From Bacteroidia bacterium (lineage in GTDB: Bacteria; Bacteroidota; Bacteroidia; NS11-12g; UBA9320): a DNA stretch of 38,499 bases. Of this stretch, positions 26,301 through 33,313 are shown piece after piece. Under the pieces are notes generated by a model. The model was not told where the DNA came from. It saw only the letters and a list, made by a program, of their open reading frames with translations, and did no database searches. A program made the position numbers and the translations under genes. The stretch spans positions 1-38,499 of the forward strand of contig JAOKFZ010000018.1 in NCBI GenBank assembly GCA_028247315.1. The letters are read 5' to 3'. Each line of letters opens with the position of its first letter. Position 1 is the stretch's first letter.

Positions 26301-28845
26301 TATCACAAAGAATATTGAATCATATCCAGTACCATTACTAGGCTTTACGCACGATACGTTAGTCTGTAAAAATGATTCAATCCAAATGAACAACTCTACT
26401 ACTGGAGCTATTCAATACGATTGGGACTTTGGAAATGGTCAATCTGACACAAGGCAAAACCCAAATAGCCTCTATGATACTATTGGGATATACAGCATCA
26501 GACTAAGAGCAACCAGTATAAGAGGGTGCTTTGATTCATTGCGTAGTGCTATACAGGTAATAGAAGCTCCTAAATCATCATTTACACCAAGTCTAGATGA
26601 AGGATGTGCACCATTGGAAGTAACTTTCACTAATACAACCATAGCCGAGTTTGAAACATACCTGTGGGATTATGGCCAGGGACAAACCAGTACAAATCGT
26701 ATTGCAGATACGATCATCTATGCACAAGGCAGGCACGATACTACTTATTTCGTTCAATTAATCGTTTCGAATCAATGCCGTATTGACACTTTCTTGGATT
26801 CTATTTTAGTGCATCCTACGCCAGTGGCCCTATTTGAGACAGACAGAGATATAGGCTGTAGCCCGTTGAATTTGCTCTTCTCTAATAACCTAACATACGG
26901 AGATCCAGACTCACTTATTTGGAATTTTGGTGATGGATCAGCACCATTTAAAACCACTAAAAATACATTTGACGAGCCACTCTCCCATATTTTTACTACC
27001 AAAAGATTGCCCTCGGATTATACGATTGAATACATTGCAAAAAATGGATGTGGATCAGATACTGCATACAAAACCATTACAGTATTTAAAACAGTTGAAG
27101 CATTCTTTAACACAGATACATTACGCGGCTGCTTCCCGTTAACGGTAAACTTCACAAATTCATCGCGAGGTTTTGTGGATTATGCTTGGGACTTCGGTGA
27201 TGGAAATGTAAGTAATGTCAACAACCCATCGCATACATTTACGCAAAGCGGAACGTTTACGGTAAAAATATTTGTGACCGATAGCTGTTCCTATGACACT
27301 TTTGAGCGACAAATATTAATTTACCCCGCACCAAATGTAAGTTTTGACGTTGTTAAGGACTCCATCTGTCAATATGATTCTATCAGTTTCCTAAGTACCT
27401 CCAACAATGTTTCTGGAATATACTGGGAGTTTGGTGATGGCGATTCTAGTAGACTAACAAATCCCGTACATCAGTTTGACAGTAGTGGAAATTCCAGTGT
27501 ACGATATACCGCCTATTCTACCCTTAATAATTGTCCTGCCACCATCATTAAAGATGTAACCATTCTCAAAAGGCCGAAAGCCACGATTACGGCAAACCCT
27601 ACGGACGGTTGCGATCCGCTACATGTAAATCTAAAGGCTGATAGCAGTTATAATTCTTGGGTATTTAGCAATGGCAATGTATCCGTACTCAATGAGCTCA
27701 CGGAGACCTTTACCGCCATAGGACCTCACTGGGTACTGCTTGCCTCAGAATACGCCAATGGCTGTAAAGATACTACCTCCTTGAACCTGGTAGTACACCC
27801 TAGACCAGATGCACAATTCACTAGCTCTGTTGATAGTGTATGTGTATATCCAGTGACCGTAGATTACACCAATACGACGTTGGGTGCGTTAGGCTACGAT
27901 TGGATTTTTGGAAATGGCAATAGAACTACACAAACAAACCCAAGTGAAACGCTGACTGCTGCGGGCATCTATAATGATACCTTAATTGCTTCCAACCAAT
28001 TTGGATGTAAGGACACAGCAACATCTCAAGTGAAAATTTACGAAAAGCCGACAGCTAGTGGTCTCATATCACCCCTATCAGGCTGTGTACCTCTGGACGT
28101 TAATTTTATAAATACTTCACAAAATTCGCTAGCTGCCAAATGGTACTTTGGCACTGGTGATTCAAGCTTACAGGGTGACACAGACTATACGTATAATACT
28201 GTTGGGGGGTATGTCCCTTCGCTGGTTGTATACGGCAATGCCAACTGTATAGATACATTTAAGTTGGCCTCGACTATTGATGTTCATCCCAATCCTGTAG
28301 CAGATTTTGATTTTGATGCCATAAGTGTGACTACTACGTTCACCAATTTTAGTAGCATAGCCGATTCTTACCTCTGGAAATTTGGAGATGGGAATACTAC
28401 TACGGTTGAAAATCCAGTACATAATTTCCCTGGAAATGGCCTATTCAATACAACGCTAATAGCGAGCAATGCCTTTGGGTGCGTAGATTCTATTACCAAA
28501 CGAATCGAAATAATAGAACGATATAACTTATTTGTATCCAATGCATTCTCTCCGGAATTTGGTCTACCAGAGGTTAGGACTTTTAAACCTTCGGGTGTAG
28601 GGATTGCCACGTACAATATTTACATTTATGATACGTGGGGTAATCTCGTATGGGAATCTGACAAGGTATCAAGAACAGAACCTGCAGAAGGCTGGGATGG
28701 TAATGACATGAACGGAAATGCCTTGCCGCAAGACACCTATGTTTGGAAGGTATCCGCGACATTCAAAAATGGCAGTATATGGGCAGGTAAAGTTTATCCC
28801 AACGGAGAAGTTAAACGATTTGGTACATTAACATTGATACGATAA
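20368..28845 (+). CDS. giant PKD/Ig-repeat surface protein with T9SS type B sorting domain
   Basis: A 2825-residue cell-surface protein, probably an adhesin or a gliding-related filament. A signal peptide (1-20, ending SSQAQ) is followed by Ig-like units that open with AGNDTxxC, then by about fifteen PKD-type domains recognisable by W-[DN]-FG-[DN]-G and NPxHxF motifs. The last 105 residues (about 2721-2825: NLFVSNAFSPEF, YNIYIYDTWGNLVWES, GWDGNDMNG, PQDTYVWKV) are the CHU_C gliding-motility-associated C-terminal domain, a type B T9SS sorting signal. Paired Cys in each unit suggest disulfides. Asp/Thr/Ser richness and very few Lys fit a secreted repeat protein. Residues about 1095-1388 and 1546-1839 are almost identical. 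The gene overlaps the next by one base (TAATG), pairing it with a PorP/SprF-like protein. Confidence 0.93.
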   Translation: MFRQFLFFGLLSLTFFSSQAQTIDAGNDTILCSGQSVQLGGSVVAPGNPTSISWTSSPSSFTSSDSTPTVSPTVTTAYFIAVVYPSSTVLDTVTVYVPQLVADFGQSADTVCSGTSVSFSDSTLYGSSSATYSWNFGTAGSTSTLKNPSHTFINSTLGSAGINRTVTLTVTDSGCTSTYTDIVRVQGLPSTRHFDFSAAITNPPTQAYTNCVGYGNYTPTIRNISTTSSSNSSYFIEWGDGTDTTLSTTAYPFNSGSISHTYTTQGYYYLNYTVTGNNGCSASDIDTVFHGSNPVIGISNPGNTTGCAPYTLSFMVNYRDTSGIPNLPGTKYTITSNYPGFVDSVYYHPLVGMPDSVFTFTFTESSCGYPASTTLQNGFFMEAIASNQCAAAYSSAYPIHINKAANASFTNTPSNKICAGTNMSFFGSDSIGVSIYPGQPSAGCTSQLKKYWQISPMTGVQVVSGQLGFTPYSLPFLWGTKDIVVRFDSAGTYSIKYFLGNYCGLDSFEKIICVVPQPNASFQMSANFLCNPDSVYLINTSPSVVSCDSSSYSWDISLLANNCSPVVPNWTFIDSTSITSQDPAIRFMSSGLYGITLYDSGYCGIDSITLTDTVARQPEIFFTIAPDTLCANSPLTISTLMVRNCYDPNATYQWTYTGGTIASPNQENPGNFSTDSVGLFFVSLTVTNRCSDTTMFDTIRILANPIITFASPTAVCLDSDTFTLSSASPSGGTYYSLALTSPIVGNVFYPSLAGVGTHTVYYTYTDSLTCTSIDSTTLIVHPLPTPQAGNDTIICVNDSIDLYPTIEANHAYSWFTGGAFFSNQTNVTVSPTTTTTYILLDSNILTGCTNLDSIQVAVQTLPPVNAGVDSSICFNDIIQLGTALAGYNYAWSSNPAGFSSTAMQPIVSPAVTTTYYLSVNLAFKCYNFDTVTVVVDTLPSSIVGTPSTICANDSVQLGSTSIAGNTYLWTSSPLFFTDSIGNPTVAPQQTTTFYLTETIDATGCESQDSVLITVNQLPILLATDTGICFSDTATLSVSPSNLVSYSWAPTTGLSNATGATTLANPLLSVSYLVTGIDINGCIGVDSAIVAVFDLPNTLFSIDTGSCGDINILVDNSTDTNNIYGHDYLWTVAPNTGVVLDDTLYTPSIYFPLNTATTAISYDIVLKSTSINGCVDLDTQTTVVYPKPLASFSIALPDSCSPDTAFFTNASDPYNSETMATMNFAWNFGSTLQDPTQLYTNSGIVDSVYTITLFSETMHGCRDTFVDSLTIHPDARATINPAFTAGCAPLTINSALINLTQYPFANDTYSWTIFGADSTTPVSNFTGTGFTDYTISADADTVYVRLITSNNYGCKEDTLVQRFTTIQDPAADFLLSDTTGCGNNFITLTDNTSPLGLSLYWDFGDGDTSTATNPVHNFTNTSNTQDSTYTITLIVTAGTGCSDTSVKDVTIFPIPDALFTLSSTATCAPAVITTNNNTIRKAGTWTSLWSTNQGSVSISDTAASTPTFSFVDNDSGVDTTYTFSLVVTSVDGCTDSISDSIVLYSRPNTLFSIDTGSCGDINILVDNSTDTNNIYGHDYLWTVAPNTGVVLDDTLYTPSIYFPLNTATTAISYDIVLKSTSINGCVDLDTQTTVVYPKPLASFSIALPDSCSPDTAFFTNASDPYNSETMATMNFAWNFGSTLQDPTQLYTNSGIVDSVYTITLFSETMHGCRDTFVDSLTIHPDARATINPAFTAGCAPLTINSALINLTQYPLANDTYSWTIFGADSTTPVSNFTGTSFTDYTISADADTVYVRLITSNNYGCKEDTLVQRFTTIQDPDADFLLSDTTGCGNNLITLTDASTPTSGLTHRWNFGDGDTSIQQNPAHLFTNTSNTQDSTYSITLIVKASASGCSDTIVKQFEAFAKPVANFGAAEVCEFKITQFTDSSIAGGVPLATWDWDFDDGNADTLQNPMHTYSQDGNYAVQLVISNGNGCTDSITKNIESYPVPLLGFTHDTLVCKNDSIQMNNSTTGAIQYDWDFGNGQSDTRQNPNSLYDTIGIYSIRLRATSIRGCFDSLRSAIQVIEAPKSSFTPSLDEGCAPLEVTFTNTTIAEFETYLWDYGQGQTSTNRIADTIIYAQGRHDTTYFVQLIVSNQCRIDTFLDSILVHPTPVALFETDRDIGCSPLNLLFSNNLTYGDPDSLIWNFGDGSAPFKTTKNTFDEPLSHIFTTKRLPSDYTIEYIAKNGCGSDTAYKTITVFKTVEAFFNTDTLRGCFPLTVNFTNSSRGFVDYAWDFGDGNVSNVNNPSHTFTQSGTFTVKIFVTDSCSYDTFERQILIYPAPNVSFDVVKDSICQYDSISFLSTSNNVSGIYWEFGDGDSSRLTNPVHQFDSSGNSSVRYTAYSTLNNCPATIIKDVTILKRPKATITANPTDGCDPLHVNLKADSSYNSWVFSNGNVSVLNELTETFTAIGPHWVLLASEYANGCKDTTSLNLVVHPRPDAQFTSSVDSVCVYPVTVDYTNTTLGALGYDWIFGNGNRTTQTNPSETLTAAGIYNDTLIASNQFGCKDTATSQVKIYEKPTASGLISPLSGCVPLDVNFINTSQNSLAAKWYFGTGDSSLQGDTDYTYNTVGGYVPSLVVYGNANCIDTFKLASTIDVHPNPVADFDFDAISVTTTFTNFSSIADSYLWKFGDGNTTTVENPVHNFPGNGLFNTTLIASNAFGCVDSITKRIEIIERYNLFVSNAFSPEFGLPEVRTFKPSGVGIATYNIYIYDTWGNLVWESDKVSRTEPAEGWDGNDMNGNALPQDTYVWKVSATFKNGSIWAGKVYPNGEVKRFGTLTLIR
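23650..24530 (+). repeat. 881-bp direct repeat, copy 1, inside the giant adhesin gene
   Basis: Identical in frame to 25003-25883, offset 1353 bp (451 codons). Reading both by eye I counted five mismatches, four of which sit in the last third. At both ends similarity drops abruptly: the sequence before base 23650 differs at once, and after 24530 the units continue as related but clearly diverged PKD domains. Confidence 0.95.
25003..25883 (+). repeat. 881-bp direct repeat, copy 2, inside the giant adhesin gene
   Basis: Second copy of the repeat at 23650-24530. The differences give Phe/Leu, Gly/Ser, Ala/Asp and Phe/Leu changes in the protein. The high identity in synonymous positions shows recent duplication or gene conversion, and the two copies are a likely site for recombination that would add or remove a 451-residue block without a frameshift. 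Confidence 0.95.
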
Positions 28846-29900
28846 TGAAAAGAAAGTTACAATTTTTTACATCTATTTTGATCCTAGCTACACTGGGAGC
28901 AAATGCACAAGATCCCCTTTTTTCTTCTACTCTGGACAACCCCCTCTACTACAACCCTGCAACACCGGGAATAGTGAGAGGTCATGAGTACAGATTAAAT
29001 TACCGGGAACAGTGGCCTGGTATCCCTGCATCAATGCGGGCCTTTAACTTCTCTTCTACGCATCAACTGCGTAACGCTGTGGGTCTTGGATTTATGGTCA
29101 TGTCCAACATTGAAGGAGAGTCTATGTTGCGTACAGACAAAGTAGAAGCAACGATTGCTTTCCCGATTAAAATTTCTCGCTTTTTAAAAGTAAGCGGTGG
29201 CATAAATGCTGGCTTTGGGCAAAAAACCATCGATTGGTCTAGCCTAGAATTTGATGATCAGTACGATAAGTATTATGGCAAAATATACCCTACGAGTTTT
29301 GCTTTCCCGGGCATTTCTCAGCGAAAGTATGGTGACCTTAGCATTGGAGTTGCGGCAAAAGGAGTACTGAATCGAGGCAAAAACGAACCCCAAGTATACG
29401 GCACATTGGGTGTTTCTATGAAACATGTTTCTGTCTTTCCCGGTGCTAACTTTATCGGAAGTGACATTCCTGCAGTACCCTTAAAATATGTTGTACATGG
29501 CAATATATGGTTTCTAGACCGATCGCAGAAACGAGGAATTGCCCCTAATTTTAATTTTGAAAAACAAGCTAGTATGACAACACTCAATGTATCTACACGC
29601 GTTGTTTTAAAACCCGTATATTTTAATATTGGCCTAAGAAATAGAAGCTATACGTTTAGTCCAGAACGTTTTGACAGCTTTATATTTGGGTTGGGTTATA
29701 CCAGTCCAATTGTAAATAATAACCTATCAAGCATCGGATACACCTATGACTTTACTACCTCAAAATTATTGGGAGGCACCTTTGGTTCTCACGAGATACA
29801 CATGAGCTATAGTTTTGATATAGACGGCAGGCGAGAATCAAGGCGTTCTCGATCCAATAGGAATGACATTCAGTGTCCTATGGGTTTCGGGAGTTTCTAG
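28845..29900 (+). CDS. PorP/SprF family type IX secretion membrane protein
   Basis: Outer-membrane beta-barrel protein of 351 residues with signal peptide (about 1-21, ATLGANAQ). The mature start DPLFSSTLDNPLYYNPATPG followed by YRLNYREQWPG is the PorP/SprF signature. Alternating hydrophobic strands continue to a C-terminal region with an Arg-rich stretch (RRESRRSRSN). SprF-type members are needed for secretion or surface attachment of one particular T9SS type B cargo and are usually encoded right after it. Its ATG overlaps the TAA of the giant adhesin gene by one base, so the two should be made together. This copy is therefore likely to be dedicated to that adhesin rather than the general PorP of the secretion machine. 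Confidence 0.9.
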   Translation: MKRKLQFFTSILILATLGANAQDPLFSSTLDNPLYYNPATPGIVRGHEYRLNYREQWPGIPASMRAFNFSSTHQLRNAVGLGFMVMSNIEGESMLRTDKVEATIAFPIKISRFLKVSGGINAGFGQKTIDWSSLEFDDQYDKYYGKIYPTSFAFPGISQRKYGDLSIGVAAKGVLNRGKNEPQVYGTLGVSMKHVSVFPGANFIGSDIPAVPLKYVVHGNIWFLDRSQKRGIAPNFNFEKQASMTTLNVSTRVVLKPVYFNIGLRNRSYTFSPERFDSFIFGLGYTSPIVNNNLSSIGYTYDFTTSKLLGGTFGSHEIHMSYSFDIDGRRESRRSRSNRNDIQCPMGFGSF

Positions 29901-29970
29901 TAGTCGCTGGGCTGATGAATGCCAGCATCGCATACTGCTGGAGCCATCTCCCCCTAATCTGTCAAAAAAA

Positions 29971-30005
29971 AGCGAGGTAGTCATGAGACTATCTCGCTTT
30001 TTTTT
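29971..30005. terminator. bidirectional rho-independent terminator
   Basis: A 12-bp stem (29971-29982 with 29987-29998, one G-T pair, ATGA loop) with eight T after it and seven A before it, about 70 bp downstream of the PorP/SprF-like gene. It ends the adhesin operon. Confidence 0.85.
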
Positions 30006-30451
30006 GGTATTTACTCGCTAATTATTTGTTTGTGGATGTAGAGATTCTTTGGTATGCCAAGGATTTTCTTCTACGACGGCTGTTTCGTACAGATTCACTT
30101 TCACTATATGCTAGGCTCCTCTCCCCATGCATCCCGGTGAATATCTGAATCGTCCAACACACGCTAAACAGGCCACCCAAGAAACGTAATATGCACGTGG
30201 CCTTAGCATACTGGGAGAAGATACTTTCTCTTTCGTTCCATACATGAGCTATTCAATCGATAGCTTTTATTTTACTCTGCAATTATTATTTGTATTTGAT
30301 TAATACACCTAATAAAAATTTACAATACGCTGATTATCATAGTTTTGATATTCATTTTCTTTCAATATCTTTGAAGTACCAAGACTACTGCTAAGGACTC
30401 TTAACACATCATTTCCTAGTGCAAGCTTGTTTGTTTTTTGACACGTGTCTA
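30006..30451. other. intergenic region with no supported gene
   Basis: About 450 bp. On the minus strand some 70 codons are open between about 30040 and 30250 and end in an Arg-rich tail, and on the plus strand a few codons (YMSYSIDS near 30250) resemble the end of the PorP-like protein (HMSYSFDID), but neither is convincing. It may hold worn gene remnants; nothing is callable. Confidence 0.25.
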
Positions 30452-30697
30452 ATGACTAAGTATAATAACCTGAAAACGAAAATTGCTATTACACTTCCTT
30501 TGGTGTTGGCTTTCACCCAAGTGTTTAGTCAATCTCTCAGCAGAATATCCATAGGTTTTGAACGTTGGTTAAAACCAAATCTCGGAGTAACACCATGCAA
30601 AGAATTGATCTTCCAATACAATGACCCAAGGGACACTATGTTGTATGCTCCTCACGAAAGAGTAGCTAATCGAACGACAATTGCTACTGACACATAA
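30452..30697 (+). CDS. small secreted protein or truncated gene, unknown
   Basis: An 81-residue ORF from ATG at 30452 with a plausible signal peptide (LKTKIAITLPLVLAFTQVFSQ, about 7-27) and then only 54 residues (SLSRISIGFERWLKPNLGV...). The mature part matches nothing I know. An upstream in-frame GTG at 30419 would put 11 residues before the signal and is unlikely. After the stop, a 44-codon ORF (30709-30843) and a third frame are also open, suggesting a formerly longer gene now broken by frameshifts. It could be a real small exported protein; confidence is low. Confidence 0.4.
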   Translation: MTKYNNLKTKIAITLPLVLAFTQVFSQSLSRISIGFERWLKPNLGVTPCKELIFQYNDPRDTMLYAPHERVANRTTIATDT

Positions 30698-30818
30698 AAC
30701 TTTGACCTATGATGGCTTTAAACTACGTACACAAGCACATCCTTTTTGGTGGTGCATTGGCCTACCGGGATGCTAAACGAATCAATAAAAATACAGATAC
30801 GTTAAATGACCTTGGGGT

Positions 30819-30850
30819 TTACCCTTTTTCAGTACTGAGATAGCTTAAAA
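30819..30850 (+). repeat. short imperfect direct repeat, copy A (upstream of the PqqB-like gene)
   Basis: 32 bp that match 31995-32026 at 26 positions. In one frame both copies encode LPFF-[S/N]-TEIA followed by a stop, with changes mostly at third positions, as if both were the last codons of related, now decayed genes. Confidence 0.5.
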
Positions 30851-30965
30851 GTCTCTATTCTTTCTCTAAAGCCTCGATACGCTTTAGTAATAATAGATAA
30901 AACGTTTGCTGAGCTTAGCTGCAGTGCACAGAATAACGAAGCGAAGTGCTTTCAAAGACTTCCGT

Positions 30966-30973
30966 TACATTTG
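30966..30973 (+). promoter_or_regulatory. -7 promoter element deciding the start of the PqqB-like gene
   Basis: TACATTTG fits TAnnTTTG and is 11 bp upstream of the ATG at 30985. A longer in-frame start at 30946 would lie upstream of this element, so the promoter supports the internal ATG. Confidence 0.45.
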
Positions 30974-30984
30974 AAAAATACAAA

Positions 30985-31941
30985 ATGACCAAATACTTCA
31001 TCCTACCGATACTCTGTATACTGGCTTGCACACAAAACCAAGAGTCGGAGAACACCAATCAAGAAGCAACAGATAGCAAAGCATCCATTATCATACTTGG
31101 AACTATACAAGATGCAGGATCGCCGCAGATAGGCTGCCAAAAAGAGTGTTGTGTATACTTATATGACCATCCAGATACAGACAGAATGGTATCTAGCATA
31201 GGTTTAGTAGATGCGGAGAATAAAAACACCTACCTCTTCGATGCTACACCGGATATGATAGCACAGTTGGCGATACTGACCAGTCACGAAAAGCGAAGCG
31301 ACAAACAGCTAGCAGACGGTATCTTCCTCACCCACGCACACATAGGCCACTACACAGGCCTCATGTACCTCGGCAAAGAGTCCAAAGATGCTGATAGCGT
31401 GCCACTATTTGTGATGCCACGTATGAAGGAGTTTCTGAGCTCCAATGGCCCTTGGGACCAGCTTATTACCAGAAGGAACGTGAGCCTAAAAGAACTAAAG
31501 CACGAACTACCCGTGCGGTTATCTAACAATATCACGGTGACTCCGCTCCTAGTGCCACACAGAGACGAATACTCCGAAACGGTAGGCTACCGCATAGATG
31601 GACCCGATAAAAGTGCACTCTTCATCCCAGACATAGATAAATGGGACAAGTGGGATCGCGATATTATAGAAGAGATAAAGCAAGTAGACTATGCCTTTAT
31701 AGATGCCACCTTCTACAGTGGAAAAGAGATGAATAACCGAGACATCAGCCAAATACCGCACCCTTTTATAATAGAGAGTCTAACTAAGTTCCAAGACCTT
31801 TCAACTACAGATAAAAGCAAGATAATCTTCATCCACTTTAACCACACCAACCCAGTCATAGATCCTACTAGCAATGAGAGCAAAACTGTCACAGATCAAG
31901 GTTATAGAATTGCAAGAGTGAGGGATGTATTTGAGATGTAG
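30985..31941 (+). CDS. PqqB-like metallo-beta-lactamase-fold lipoprotein
   Basis: A 318-residue MBL-fold metallohydrolase. The start at 30985 gives a short signal with lipobox ILAC (Cys15); an earlier ATG at 30946 would push the signal inside. After a linker, LGTIQDAGSPQIGCQKECC (about 38-56) resembles the N-terminal strand and cysteine cluster of PqqB, and THAHIGHYTG (116-125) is the metal-binding HxHxxH motif in its PqqB-branch form. Later, PHRDEYSETVGY, FIPDIDKW, the DATF segment and FIHFNHTNP supply the other ligands. PqqB itself is cytoplasmic and acts in PQQ synthesis; this copy is exported and there are no other pqq genes in the window, so the name describes similarity only. Its substrate is unknown. 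Confidence 0.82.
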   Translation: MTKYFILPILCILACTQNQESENTNQEATDSKASIIILGTIQDAGSPQIGCQKECCVYLYDHPDTDRMVSSIGLVDAENKNTYLFDATPDMIAQLAILTSHEKRSDKQLADGIFLTHAHIGHYTGLMYLGKESKDADSVPLFVMPRMKEFLSSNGPWDQLITRRNVSLKELKHELPVRLSNNITVTPLLVPHRDEYSETVGYRIDGPDKSALFIPDIDKWDKWDRDIIEEIKQVDYAFIDATFYSGKEMNNRDISQIPHPFIIESLTKFQDLSTTDKSKIIFIHFNHTNPVIDPTSNESKTVTDQGYRIARVRDVFEM

Positions 31942-32223
31942 ATTCTTTTCCTTTTTGTCTTGTTGAACAGGAACATATCAAAGCAGTCGAGAGCTTACCA
32001 TTTTTCAACACTGAAATAGCTTGAAGAAATGGTTGTAAGTGCTGTCACTAATTTAATTAATCTACTGATAATGTGGGACAAACAAGATTTACTGGGAAAC
32101 AAGCTATTTGTAAAAACACTCTACCCAACAGGAATAGTAGTGGATTGAGAAAAACACTTTATCGAACCCAAAATCAAAATGTATTTATGGAATACATCCA
32201 AGATGTGACGAGAATTACGGACA
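31942..32223. other. intergenic region, possible gene remnants
   Basis: About 280 bp after the PqqB-like gene. It contains the second LPFFNTEIA-stop repeat and, in another frame near 32068-32147, about 25 codons reading WDKQDLLGNKLFVKTLYPTG then a stop, which look protein-like but are unassigned. A 76-codon ORF from GTG 32073 runs through the terminator below and has no coding signature. Confidence 0.25.
31995..32026 (+). repeat. short imperfect direct repeat, copy B (downstream of the PqqB-like gene)
   Basis: Matches copy A at 30819-30850 at 26 of 32 positions. Here the frame is open farther upstream (VEQEHIKAVES before LPFFNTEIA and stop). The two copies bracket the PqqB-like gene. Confidence 0.5.
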
Positions 32224-32268
32224 AACAAAAAAAGCGAAATAGTGAATTAAAATTCAACTATTTCGCTC
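32224..32268 (-). terminator. rho-independent terminator for the NTF2-like gene
   Basis: A long stem with one bulged base (32233-32248 with 32251-32267), followed on the minus strand by seven T. It lies about 75 bp after the stop of the minus-strand gene at 32343; the plus strand has no T run after it, so it serves the minus strand. Confidence 0.75.
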
Positions 32269-32342
32269 TGGTAGAGGCTATTAGACGCTTATCAAATCTT
32301 TAGTCTGAAATCCCAGTCCAACGGCTAGCAATTATTGTTTGA

Positions 32343-33248
32343 TTATTGACATAGGCCACAAGTGTTAAAACAAGCGATGGGCAGCGATGTTCCACTTTTC
32401 AGATTAGCCACTCTATTGGTGAATTGTTCGATTGTTTTGGTGCATGGTGTGCCTGCTTCGAAGACTTCCTGTGTATTCCAGCCATCTAGAGTGAATTTAT
32501 ATTCAATTTCTCCTAAAGGAACATCAAGAGTGACTTCATATACTCCGTCTTTATTCTCATCCGTCATCACGTTACAAGATCCACACCAATTATTGAACGC
32601 CCCATTTAGAAATACATTCTTAAATTCTCCTTCGTAGCCAGACATGTCTACTGAAAAAGTAGCTGAGACCAATTTTGTGGTGGTGGTTGAGTGATTGTAC
32701 ATCTTAAAAAACTGAACTTGGCTATTTTTTATATAAACATTGGCCTGGTTGTCTTCTCGAGTTACTTTTTCACTAGATATGATCTGTAGCTCATGCCCGT
32801 TAATTATCCAATCGCCATCATCTTTATTCTCGTCTTTATCAATAAAATTGACAGGAATGCCCCATTCTTGCTTGATAATCACGTCATAATTTTCAAACCA
32901 CCTGGTAAAGAACTCTTTTAACTCAGCCTTACCATGTATAATCTCATTATGGAGTCCTTCGATAGTAATGGAATCCCCCGCAAGACTCATTATCCCGTCT
33001 AAATCTTCTTTCATCTGTAAATCACACCACTTTAACCAGATATTCAAATTTTCTTGATCACCGATCAACCAACTACTGTCGGCATTACCCCCCGAAAAAC
33101 CGGCAGCTCGAGTTATCGTTTCATCCATGGTAGATTGTATCATAGCACTATGTGCTCTTCCGTTTTTTGTAGATTCTGTTGTTTGTGCCCAAGTAGAATT
33201 GACATGTGAGCAGAAAAATACTAAAATAAGTAAGGTGATTTTTTTCAT
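32343..33248 (-). CDS. secreted protein: NTF2/SnoaL-like domain plus starch-binding-like Ig domain
   Basis: I start it at the ATG at 33248, which gives a clean signal peptide (MKKITLLILVFFCSHVNS, cleavage near WAQ); an upstream ATG at 33284 adds 12 residues. The 301-residue protein has two parts. Residues about 60-190 (LNIWLKWCDLQMKEDLDGIM, IIHGKAELKEFFTRWF) fit the NTF2-like/SnoaL cone fold. Residues about 195-301 (TFSVDMSGYEGEFKNVFLNG, FNNWCGSCNVMTD, DGVYEVTLDVPLGEIEYKF) form an E-set/CBM48-like domain with conserved Cys, a unit seen repeatedly in secreted proteins of marine Bacteroidota. No catalytic residues can be named and no sorting domain follows. A -7 element (TAAGTTTG, 33272-33279, minus strand) precedes it. 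Confidence 0.7.
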   Translation of the reverse strand: MKKITLLILVFFCSHVNSTWAQTTESTKNGRAHSAMIQSTMDETITRAAGFSGGNADSSWLIGDQENLNIWLKWCDLQMKEDLDGIMSLAGDSITIEGLHNEIIHGKAELKEFFTRWFENYDVIIKQEWGIPVNFIDKDENKDDGDWIINGHELQIISSEKVTREDNQANVYIKNSQVQFFKMYNHSTTTTKLVSATFSVDMSGYEGEFKNVFLNGAFNNWCGSCNVMTDENKDGVYEVTLDVPLGEIEYKFTLDGWNTQEVFEAGTPCTKTIEQFTNRVANLKSGTSLPIACFNTCGLCQ

Positions 33249-33313
33249 AAAAGTTTTGTTTTTGGTTGAAACAAACTTATACAAAAAGAAGTCTTTTCCT
33301 TATTAATTTCTTC

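Noticed and set aside
30040-30290. Possible PorP-like remnants on either strand after the adhesin operon
   Set aside because: Similarity is limited to about 11 shared bases and a few residues, which chance can explain.
32073-32303. 76-codon plus-strand ORF downstream of the PqqB-like gene
   Set aside because: It runs through a terminator hairpin of the opposite gene and has no family resemblance.
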